In this document: positions 7,331 to 13,330 of the stretch, in pieces
Layout: the number at the start of each line of letters is the position of its first letter
How positions within the stretch are numbered: the stretch's first letter is position 1
NCBI GenBank assembly: GCA_045580305.1
Contig: JAZNNQ010000031.1
Coordinates: forward strand, 1-19,443
DNA length: 19,443 nt
Direction of reading: 5' to 3'
Origin: RGIG7332 sp045580305
GTDB taxonomy: Bacteria; Bacillota; Clostridia; Oscillospirales; JAAYXM01
The notes under the pieces: model-generated
Databases searched by the model: none
Told to the model about the DNA's origin: nothing
What the model saw: the letters and a program-made list of their open reading frames with translations, nothing else
Position numbers and translations under genes: made by a program

Positions 7331-7705
7331 ATGATGAATTTTCTTTTCTTAACCGGTGAGGCCGCAGGTGGCACACAAAACGCAGCAGGTGGCGGCGATC
7401 TCATTTCGATGTTTTTGCCTGTTATCTTGATTTTTGTTGTTTTTTACTTTTTCCTTATCCGCCCGGAGAAAAAGCGCAAAAAAGAAATCGACTCTATGCG
7501 CAGCTCTATTAAGGTCGGTGACAAGGTTACCACTATCGGTGGCATTATCGGCACTGTAACTTATGTGAATAATGATGATGATGTCATTGCTATCAAGACT
7601 GGTATTGACGGTGCGGAGCTTCGTTTCGCTCGTTGGGCTATCGGTACTAAGGAACAGGTTGCAGAAACCGTTGAAGAAACTACCGAGGAAACCGCTGAAG
7701 AATAG
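7331..7705 (+). CDS. yajC: Preprotein translocase subunit YajC
   Basis: Small accessory subunit of the SecDF-YajC complex that assists Sec translocation at the cytoplasmic membrane. A short Gly/Ala-rich N-terminus precedes a single transmembrane segment (about residues 28-46, FLPVILIFVVFYFFLI) and the family signature RPEKKRKKEI. A small beta domain follows with VGDKVTTIGGIIGTV and VAIKTG. The tail is acidic and Glu/Thr-rich (residues about 108-124), making it a little longer (124 aa) than typical YajC. GGAGG lies 8 nt before the first of two consecutive ATG codons. It sits in the queA-tgt-yajC order widespread in bacteria and directly precedes the SCIFF-associated genes. Confidence 0.95.
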   Translation: MMNFLFLTGEAAGGTQNAAGGGDLISMFLPVILIFVVFYFFLIRPEKKRKKEIDSMRSSIKVGDKVTTIGGIIGTVTYVNNDDDVIAIKTGIDGAELRFARWAIGTKEQVAETVEETTEETAEE

Positions 7706-7766
7706 TAATTAAATTTTACTCCCTTGAATAAGTATTAAGTAAGCTTATCAAAAGGGGAGAATAATA

Positions 7767-8183
7767 TTGAAAAACGGTGAAAAAGGCCAGCGAACTTTTG
7801 CGAGTGTAGTGGTTTCGCTTTTGATTTACGGTGTCTTGTCAACACTTCTTGCACTTCTTTTTATACTTTTATTTGCAATATTAATCTCAAAAGAGGCATT
7901 ATCTGCAGGAATAGTTGATTATGTAGATACAGTCAGTGTCTTTTTAGCCTCGTTCATATCCGGATTAGTTTCCGCAAAGGCACAGGGAAGGGCACTACTT
8001 ACATCCTTACTTCAAGCTATTTTCAATTTTATCGTTTATTATCTTATGGGAATGCTCATTTTTATGCGCATTGTTCCGCAAAATTTCAGCATTTATTGTT
8101 TCATTGCATGTATGGTGGGCGCGGTACTTGGCGGTGTATCATCTGCATTTTTGATACCGCGACGCCGTAAAATAAAAAAATAA
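7767..8183 (+). CDS. TIGR04086-type four-helix membrane protein next to SCIFF locus
   Basis: A 138-residue hydrophobic protein with about four transmembrane segments (roughly residues 13-41, 48-68, 72-95, 105-128) and a basic C-terminus (PRRRKIKK), so the C-terminal end is probably cytoplasmic. Its size, hydrophobicity and position between yajC and the SCIFF precursor match the TIGR04086 (YrzE-like) family that accompanies SCIFF genes in Clostridia. No function is established for the family; a role linked to the peptide (export, localisation) is only suggested by context. The start is TTG at 7767, supported by GGGGAG 7-8 nt upstream; the only later ATG start falls inside the third helix. scifA follows after 18 nt. 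Confidence 0.75.
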   Translation: MKNGEKGQRTFASVVVSLLIYGVLSTLLALLFILLFAILISKEALSAGIVDYVDTVSVFLASFISGLVSAKAQGRALLTSLLQAIFNFIVYYLMGMLIFMRIVPQNFSIYCFIACMVGAVLGGVSSAFLIPRRRKIKK

Positions 8184-8201
8184 ACAAAGGAGAATATTAT
8201 T

Positions 8202-8345
8202 ATGAATCATGTTAAGACAATTAATTCCGCAGTATTAAAGGAAAGCGCTTGCAAGGGCGGTTGCGGCGAGTGCCAGACCTCTTGTCAGTCTGCTTGTAAG
8301 ACCTCTTGCACGGTTGCAAACCAGAAGTGCGAGAACAAGAAGTAA
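8202..8345 (+). CDS. scifA: SCIFF ranthipeptide precursor
   Basis: A 47-residue precursor starting MNHVKTINSAVLKESACKGG and continuing with the invariant SCIFF core CGECQTSCQSACKTSC then TVANQKCE. Seven cysteines are present at 17, 21, 24, 28, 32, 36 and 43. Cys32 and Thr37 fall at the same positions as the residues reported to be joined by a thioether in the C. thermocellum SCIFF peptide CteA. The leader is about 16 residues, lacks cysteine and would bind the maturase recognition domain. AAAGGAG lies 9 nt before the ATG. It is the classic radical non-alpha thioether peptide (ranthipeptide) locus: precursor followed by scifB after 76 nt, with a hairpin between. The peptide's biological role is not settled. 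Confidence 0.95.
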   Translation: MNHVKTINSAVLKESACKGGCGECQTSCQSACKTSCTVANQKCENKK

Positions 8346-8365
8346 TTTTCCATTGTGTGAAAACG

Positions 8366-8398
8366 ACGGGTTGCCACATTGGCAGCCCGTTTTACTCT
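8366..8398 (+). terminator. Hairpin between scifA and scifB (partial terminator/attenuator)
   Basis: ACGGGTTGCCA (8366-8376) pairs with TGGCAGCCCGT (8380-8390) over 11 bp with one G-T pair and a 3-nt loop, then TTTACTCTTA. The T tract is interrupted, so it probably terminates only partly or protects the 3' end of the precursor mRNA, giving more precursor than enzyme. Confidence 0.7.
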
Positions 8399-8421
8399 TA
8401 TTTATGTGAGGAATTTTAGAA

Positions 8422-9783
8422 ATGGTACATACATATAGACAAGGCGGATATAACATTGCCATTGATGTTAATAGCGGTGCTGTGCACGCTCTTGATGATG
8501 CGGCATTCCGCGTTCTTGAACTTATAAATGAAAAACCCTGTGATAAGAATTGTCCGCAAGAAATTATAGATAAGCTTTCCGACGCACTTGATGCTGATGC
8601 TTGCGCTACCGCATATAGTGAGCTTTATAATTTAGCTGAAAATGGGCTTTTATTTGCGGATGATGACTATATAGATGTAAGTCGTGCTTTTCCGGAAAAT
8701 CCGCCGTTAAAGGCGTTGTGTTTACATATTTCCCACGACTGTAATCTCAGGTGCAAATATTGTTTTGCCTCTACCGGCGATTTTGGAACGGGAAGAAAAC
8801 TTATGACGCCTGAAATTGCGAAGGCGGCTATTGATTTTGTTATTGCGCGATCACAAAATCGCAGAAATATAGAGATCGACTTCTTTGGCGGTGAGCCGTT
8901 GATGGCGATGGATTCTGTCAAGGAAGCGGTTGAATATGCAAAAGAACAAGGAAAACTGCACAACAAGGTTTTTCGCTTTACCATTACCACAAACGGCTTA
9001 GCGTTAAATCAGGAGAACATAGATTATATTAACCGCGAAATGTCAAATGTGGTTCTCTCTCTTGACGGCCGTCCCGAAGTAAACGACGAAATGAGAAAAA
9101 CCGTAAGCGGTGAGGGTAGCTACGACTATATTGTTCCTAAGTTTAAAAAGCTTGTAGACTCGCGTGATAAAAAGCTTGATTATTATGTGCGCGGAACATT
9201 TACCCGTGATAATTTAGACTTTACCGAGGATATTCTTCATATTGCAGAACTTGGCTTTGATCAGCTTTCCGTTGAGCCGGTAACCGCCGAAGAGGGTTGC
9301 TCATATGCATTGCGCGACTGTGATAAGGAGAAGATTTTTGAAGAATACGAAAAGCTCGCTGAAATTATGAAAGAGCGTCGTGATTTCAATTTCTTCCATT
9401 TTATGGTTGATTTAGAACAAGGCCCTTGTGTTATAAAACGAATCCGTGGTTGTGGGGCAGGGTATGAATATGCAGCTGTTACACCTGAGGGTGATGTTTA
9501 TCCTTGCCACCAGTTCGTTGGTAAGGAAGAATACCGCATGGGCAATGTATGTGACGGCACTTTCAATAAGACCATCTCCGATGAGTTCATGGGTTATAAT
9601 ATATGTACCCGTGAATCCTGCAAGAAGTGCTGGGCTAAATTTTATTGTAGTGGTGGTTGCAGCGCTGCAAATCTTAATATGAACGGCAACTTGGAAGAGT
9701 CATATGAGCTTGGCTGTGAACTCGAACGCAAGCGTTTGGAATGTGCAATTATGTTAAAGGTACATGATGCGCTTAAGGACTGA
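8422..9783 (+). CDS. scifB: SCIFF peptide maturase, radical SAM/SPASM thioether-forming enzyme
   Basis: A 453-residue enzyme that installs a Cys-to-Thr thioether on the SCIFF peptide (CteB-type). Residues 1-90 form the expected N-terminal RiPP recognition region that binds the leader. The radical SAM cluster is C107-x3-C111-x2-C114 (DCNLRCKYCF), with the SAM-contact GGEP at 156-159. The C-terminal SPASM/auxiliary cluster cysteines are C344, C362, C395, C400, C403, C409, C413 and C432, including the diagnostic CKKCWAKFYCSGGC. Length and domain order match the family. TGAGGA lies 10 nt before the ATG. It follows its substrate gene directly, and the operon ends 18 nt later in a strong terminator. 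Identification is secure; the exact crosslink formed here is inferred from CteB. Confidence 0.97.
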   Translation: MVHTYRQGGYNIAIDVNSGAVHALDDAAFRVLELINEKPCDKNCPQEIIDKLSDALDADACATAYSELYNLAENGLLFADDDYIDVSRAFPENPPLKALCLHISHDCNLRCKYCFASTGDFGTGRKLMTPEIAKAAIDFVIARSQNRRNIEIDFFGGEPLMAMDSVKEAVEYAKEQGKLHNKVFRFTITTNGLALNQENIDYINREMSNVVLSLDGRPEVNDEMRKTVSGEGSYDYIVPKFKKLVDSRDKKLDYYVRGTFTRDNLDFTEDILHIAELGFDQLSVEPVTAEEGCSYALRDCDKEKIFEEYEKLAEIMKERRDFNFFHFMVDLEQGPCVIKRIRGCGAGYEYAAVTPEGDVYPCHQFVGKEEYRMGNVCDGTFNKTISDEFMGYNICTRESCKKCWAKFYCSGGCSAANLNMNGNLEESYELGCELERKRLECAIMLKVHDALKD

Positions 9784-9800
9784 TTATAAAAAATAGGGAA

Positions 9801-9832
9801 GGGCTACGGCAAAACTGCCGTAGCCCGTTTTT
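9801..9832 (+). terminator. Intrinsic terminator after scifB
   Basis: GGGCTACGGCA (9801-9811) pairs perfectly with TGCCGTAGCCC (9816-9826) around AAAC and is followed by GTTTTTAT. This 11-bp GC-rich stem closes the SpoIID-queA-tgt-yajC-scif transcription unit. Confidence 0.93.
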
Positions 9833-9881
9833 ATAATTGTGGTGCATTTGAATACCGACCACAAGGGAATGTGGTTTTATT

Positions 9882-9909
9882 GGTTTACATAATATGGTTT
9901 ACATAATAT
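9882..9909 (+). repeat. Tandem 14-bp direct repeat upstream of proC
   Basis: GGTTTACATAATAT occurs twice, head to tail and without a gap (9882-9895, 9896-9909), and a degenerate third (GGTTGATTTAC, 9914-9924) follows. The inverse core TTATGTAAA reappears at 9997-10005 just past the predicted proC start site. The 9833-9950 stretch is otherwise AT-rich non-coding sequence. An operator array for a regulator of proC is a reasonable guess. Confidence 0.8.
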
Positions 9910-9953
9910 TTTTGGTTGATTTACACAAAAATAAAAAAATCCTTTATTTTCAC

Positions 9954-9982
9954 TTGAAATTTGGCTCATTTTGAGGTATATT
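9954..9982 (+). promoter_or_regulatory. Promoter of proC
   Basis: TTGAAA (9954-9959), a 17-nt spacer and TATATT (9977-9982) give a near-consensus sigma-A promoter, with a start site near 9989 and about 40 nt of leader before proC. It follows the scifB terminator, so proC starts a new transcription unit. Confidence 0.75.
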
Positions 9983-10028
9983 TTATGTTACTGGTTTTAT
10001 GTAAAGTAATTTTGGAGGTGTGACAGCG

Positions 10029-10811
10029 ATGAAGATAGGTTTCTGTGGTGTAGGAAATATGGCAGGGGCTATCTTGAAGGCAGCACTTTCTACCGGCGTT
10101 TTTAATCCTGACCAGGTTTATGCTTATAATCCTACCAAAAGTAAATTAGAAGCTTTTGCCGGCATTAATATTGCAAATTCAAATCGTGAGGTTTGTGAGA
10201 AGTGCGACTTGGTCTTTCTTGGATTTAAACCGCAAAAGTTGATAGAAATCGGATCTGAACTAAAAGATTGCATAGATAACAAATGTATTGTATCTATGCT
10301 TGCAGGAGTGTCGGTTGAAAAACTGAAGGCGACACTTGGCAATGTATACGCAATTCGTGTTATGCCTAATACACCAATGGTGGTTGGCAAAGGCTGTACG
10401 GCTATTGCCCGTTCCAATGCACCTGATGAGATATACAAATTAGTTTTTGAGATTTTCGAAGCATCGGGAGATGTGGTTGAGGTCGAAGAAAACGAAATAA
10501 ACAGAACTATTCCGCTATCCAGTTCCAGTCCCGCTTTTTTCTTTAGATTTATCCGTGCGATGTGCGATGCGGCGGTAAAAAGTGGTATGGATTATGCCAC
10601 AGCGAAAAAACTTGCCGTTTCCACAATGCATGGTGTTACTCATCTTATGGAAAAAAGCGATAAAACACCGGATGAACTAATCGTTCAGGTTACAAGTCCG
10701 GGCGGAACTACGCTGGCTGGACTTACAGCATTTGATGATTTTGAATTTGAAAAAATGATGAATGAGGTATTCACACGAACTGTTAACCGTGCAGAAGAGT
10801 TAGGTAAATAG
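10029..10811 (+). CDS. proC: Pyrroline-5-carboxylate reductase (ProC)
   Basis: Reduces 1-pyrroline-5-carboxylate to proline with NAD(P)H, the last step of proline synthesis in the cytosol. The N-terminal Rossmann motif is GFCGVGNMAGAIL (4-16); the GFKP segment, VMPNTP (about 116-121) and the C-terminal dimer-domain signature QVTSPGGTTLAGL are all diagnostic. From the ATG at 10029 it is 260 aa, normal for the family. I prefer that ATG over the upstream GTG at 10020, because GGAGG ends 10 nt before the ATG but only 1 nt before the GTG, and the ATG gives the standard MKIGF beginning. It has its own promoter and precedes a SpoIIM-like gene after 56 nt. No proA/proB is in the window. Confidence 0.97.
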   Translation: MKIGFCGVGNMAGAILKAALSTGVFNPDQVYAYNPTKSKLEAFAGINIANSNREVCEKCDLVFLGFKPQKLIEIGSELKDCIDNKCIVSMLAGVSVEKLKATLGNVYAIRVMPNTPMVVGKGCTAIARSNAPDEIYKLVFEIFEASGDVVEVEENEINRTIPLSSSSPAFFFRFIRAMCDAAVKSGMDYATAKKLAVSTMHGVTHLMEKSDKTPDELIVQVTSPGGTTLAGLTAFDDFEFEKMMNEVFTRTVNRAEELGK

Positions 10812-10826
10812 CGAATATTTCAGTCG

Positions 10827-10858
10827 CTCCTTTCATATTTATATTGAGATGAAAGGGG
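10827..10858 (+). promoter_or_regulatory. Hairpin sequestering the ribosome binding site of the SpoIIM-like gene
   Basis: CTCCTTTCAT (10827-10836) can pair over 10 bp (one G-T) with ATGAAAGGGG (10849-10858) across a 12-nt loop. The right arm contains the AAAGGGG Shine-Dalgarno of the gene starting at 10868. There is no T run, so it is not a terminator. It could lower translation of the downstream gene until opened. Confidence 0.5.
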
Positions 10859-10867
10859 ACGAGCATA

Positions 10868-11473
10868 ATGAAAGCTAAAAATTCGTTTTCAAAAAATGCT
10901 ATAACATTTATTGCTTTATCTGCGGTTCTGTTGTGTGGCGTTATCGTGGGGTCAGTGACCGCGTCTTTTATTGAAAGCGATACAGCTTATAAACTCAGCA
11001 CTTCAATATCAAGTTCTGCAAGTGCAGGAATAAATGATACGGCGCGTTTTTTGCCAACAACATTGTTAAATTTATTGAAGTATCCTTTGATCGCGTTTTT
11101 GCTGGGTTTTACTTTGTTGGGAATAGGACTCATACCTCTTGTCGTTGGGCTTAGGGGCTATTTTCTCGCCTTTTCAATAGGAGTGGTTATAAAACTCTAC
11201 GGACTTGACGGAATATGGTTATCCGTTGCTTTATGGGGCTTGCAATGCCTTGTATCCATTCCGTGTTTACTTTTGATTTCTGTACAAAGTTTTAATTGTG
11301 CGAGAGCGCAAATGCAACTTTTTACCGGAGGAAAAAGAGTTATTATTGGCTCGGTTTTTACGAAGGCACATTTTGTTTTTTTTGGTATATGTATTTTAGT
11401 GTTAATTTTGTTTAGTTTTATCGAAGTGTTCATTACACCTAAGCTTATAAATTTTGCTTTTACAAACATTTAG
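10868..11473 (+). CDS. spoIIM: SpoIIM-family (DUF95) integral membrane protein
   Basis: A 201-residue polytopic protein with about five transmembrane segments (roughly 11-33, 68-88, 90-112, 118-140, 168-192), matching the five-helix topology and length of stage II sporulation protein M. The central LLNLLKYPLIAFLLGFTLLG and VGLRGYFLAFSIG stretch with its conserved small residues and Arg fits the family. SpoIIM works with SpoIID and SpoIIP in the engulfing septal membrane. The gene lies 18 nt before a xerD-like gene, an order also found around spoIIM in Bacillus, which supports the call. AAAGGGG 9 nt before the ATG is the ribosome binding site and may be masked by a hairpin. Sequence similarity in this family is low, so a generic SpoIIM-like protein remains possible. 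Confidence 0.8.
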   Translation: MKAKNSFSKNAITFIALSAVLLCGVIVGSVTASFIESDTAYKLSTSISSSASAGINDTARFLPTTLLNLLKYPLIAFLLGFTLLGIGLIPLVVGLRGYFLAFSIGVVIKLYGLDGIWLSVALWGLQCLVSIPCLLLISVQSFNCARAQMQLFTGGKRVIIGSVFTKAHFVFFGICILVLILFSFIEVFITPKLINFAFTNI

Positions 11474-11491
11474 AGAAAGGAGGCTTGTGCC

Positions 11492-12367
11492 ATGACGCAG
11501 GCATATTTAAATGATTATCAGCAGTTTTTAATTAAAGAAAAGCGCGCGTCTGCAAATACGCTGGCGTCTTATGTGCGAGATGTGTCAAAGTTCTTGACAT
11601 ATGCACCGGCAAAGCTTTCTAAAATAACTACTGATACGGTTGCAGCTTATCTCGAAAGTATGCAAGAAGAGGGAAAATCTTCCGCAACACAAACAAGAAC
11701 AATCGCATCACTACGCTCATTCTTCCACTATATGATGGCCAAAGGTGCTATTGATCACGATCCAACAAAGGGTTTCACAACTATACCATCTCCCAAGAAA
11801 CTGCCGCAGATTTTAACAAATAAAGAGGTTGATCTGCTTTTAGCACAGCCGGAGCGCACATCTCTCAAAGGTTACAGAGATCGAGCAATGCTTGAACTTT
11901 TATATGCTACCGGTATGCGCGTCAGTGAGATGATATCTCTTGATATTAATCATGTTAATACAGAAATCGGATTTGTAAGAATTATCTCAAACAAGAAAGA
12001 ACGAATGGTACCGCTTTATCCCGCTGCTGTATCCGCGCTTAACGAATATATAGAGCAGGCAAGAAATATCCTCGTGGCAAGTCATACAGAGCAAGCTCTG
12101 TTTCTCAATCTTTCCGGCGAGCGTATGACAAGACAGGGCTTCTGGAAGATAATTAAGCATTATCAGGAATCAGCAGGTATCAAGAAGGAAATTACACCTC
12201 ACACATTGCGCCACTCTTTTGCTGCACACTTGCTGCAGAACGGAGCTGATTTGCGCTCTATTCAGGAAATGTTAGGACATGCAGATATTTCCTCTACTCA
12301 GGTGTACGCTATGCTTCTGCAGCAAAATCTTAAGAATACATATAACAAATTCCATCCTCGCGCTTAA
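11492..12367 (+). CDS. xerD: XerC/XerD-type tyrosine recombinase
   Basis: A 291-residue site-specific recombinase of the Xer group that resolves chromosome dimers at dif. The N-terminal SAM-like core-binding domain spans about 1-90; the catalytic domain carries all six active-site residues: Arg143 (ATGMRVSE), Lys168/169, His237 and Arg240 (HTLRHSFAAHLL), His263 (LGHADISST) and the nucleophile Tyr272 (TQVYA). The beta-hairpin around the Lys (VRIISNKKERMVPL) is slightly shorter than the usual GKGNKER version. AAAGGAGG lies 8 nt before the ATG. The position next to spoIIM argues for the housekeeping XerD rather than an integrase of a mobile element; no attachment site or phage genes accompany it. 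DUF624 follows after 15 nt. Confidence 0.92.
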   Translation: MTQAYLNDYQQFLIKEKRASANTLASYVRDVSKFLTYAPAKLSKITTDTVAAYLESMQEEGKSSATQTRTIASLRSFFHYMMAKGAIDHDPTKGFTTIPSPKKLPQILTNKEVDLLLAQPERTSLKGYRDRAMLELLYATGMRVSEMISLDINHVNTEIGFVRIISNKKERMVPLYPAAVSALNEYIEQARNILVASHTEQALFLNLSGERMTRQGFWKIIKHYQESAGIKKEITPHTLRHSFAAHLLQNGADLRSIQEMLGHADISSTQVYAMLLQQNLKNTYNKFHPRA

Positions 12368-12382
12368 AGGAGATATTAATAT

Positions 12383-13261
12383 ATGGCACGAAAGAGAAGA
12401 GAGTCTAAATTTACTCGTCCGGGTAAAGGTGTTGACGCGAACGAAAGAAAAAAGAATACGGTATTTCGTTTTTTTGAGCTTTTAGTTAGAAAAATAACCC
12501 GTCTTTGTATTTTAAATATCCTTTATCTTGTATGCATATTGCCGCTGATATGTGCAATCATTTCTTTGGGAGTGCCAATGTTCGGAATTTCTGAAGAACT
12601 TGTCAGAAATACGGTTTTCATTAATTTGATCATGCGCCTGTCATTCTGGGTGCCGCTTCCTGTGGGTCTTGCTTTGGTTGCTGTTTCTGCGATATTTTAT
12701 GGACCAATTACTTGCGGATTCACTTATTGTATGAGAAACCTTGCTACAGAGCGTCATGTGTGGTACAGTGATTTATTTTCAAAGGCGAAAGAAAATTTCA
12801 AGCAGGGTATACTTATAGGCCTTATTGATATAGTTGTTTTTTCAAGTCTTGTTCTTTACCTGCGAATGGATGCATCCGCGGTTAGCGGCGTGATGTATTA
12901 TTACTATACAGCACTTAGAATTATCGCAATTTTAATTGCTATATTCTATGCATTTATGCGCTATTATCTTTATACGCTTATAGTTACTTTTGAACTTCCG
13001 ATTAAGGGTATATTCAAAAATTCATATATTTTTGCAGTTTTAGGTTTTGGTCGTAATCTGCTGGTAACAGCGATTATACTGCTTGCCGTATTCTCGTTAA
13101 GTTCAACTCCGTATCTTGATATTTTCCTTATGGGAACATTTACCTTCTCGTTCTGTGGCTTCCTTGCTAACTATGCAACATATCCGGTTATAAAGAAGTA
13201 TATGTTGGATGTTAAAGAAAAGCCTGTTCCCGAAATAGAAGATGAAACAAAAACCGCCTGA
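12383..13261 (+). CDS. DUF624/YesL-like polytopic membrane protein
   Basis: A 292-residue membrane protein with a basic cytoplasmic N-terminus (first 40 residues rich in Lys/Arg) and about five to six transmembrane segments, including residues roughly 45-70, 88-118, 145-165, 175-200 and 220-255. The FYGPITCGFTYCMRNLATERHVWYSDLF segment in the middle and the short helix-loop pattern resemble the YesL/DUF624 family, whose function is unknown. The start at 12383 has AAAGGAGA 9-10 nt upstream and follows xerD by 15 nt. Its TGA stop is inside the loop of a terminator. A role in the cell envelope is suggested only by the membrane topology and by the neighbouring cell-wall genes. Confidence 0.7.
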   Translation: MARKRRESKFTRPGKGVDANERKKNTVFRFFELLVRKITRLCILNILYLVCILPLICAIISLGVPMFGISEELVRNTVFINLIMRLSFWVPLPVGLALVAVSAIFYGPITCGFTYCMRNLATERHVWYSDLFSKAKENFKQGILIGLIDIVVFSSLVLYLRMDASAVSGVMYYYYTALRIIAILIAIFYAFMRYYLYTLIVTFELPIKGIFKNSYIFAVLGFGRNLLVTAIILLAVFSLSSTPYLDIFLMGTFTFSFCGFLANYATYPVIKKYMLDVKEKPVPEIEDETKTA

Positions 13262-13274
13262 TAAGGCGGTTTTT
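13249..13274 (+). terminator. Terminator overlapping the DUF624 stop codon
   Basis: AAAAACCGCC (13249-13258) pairs with GGCGGTTTTT (13265-13274); the stop codon TGA (13259-13261) occupies the loop. A run of T follows. The last three codons thus form the left arm, and the proC-spoIIM-xerD-DUF624 unit ends here. Confidence 0.92.
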
Positions 13275-13330
13275 TCTCTTGTAACTTGGGGCGTAATATG
13301 TTATCATAATTATGTTCGAGGTGATAAGTT

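Noticed and set aside
9833..9953. Short ORF or CRISPR-like array in the AT-rich gap before proC
   Set aside because: Only two full 14-bp units without spacers and no frame with a ribosome binding site; an operator array explains it better.
11492..12367. Tyrosine recombinase as sign of an integrated mobile element
   Set aside because: It has housekeeping Xer features, lies next to spoIIM as in other spore formers, and no attachment sites, excisionase or phage genes accompany it.
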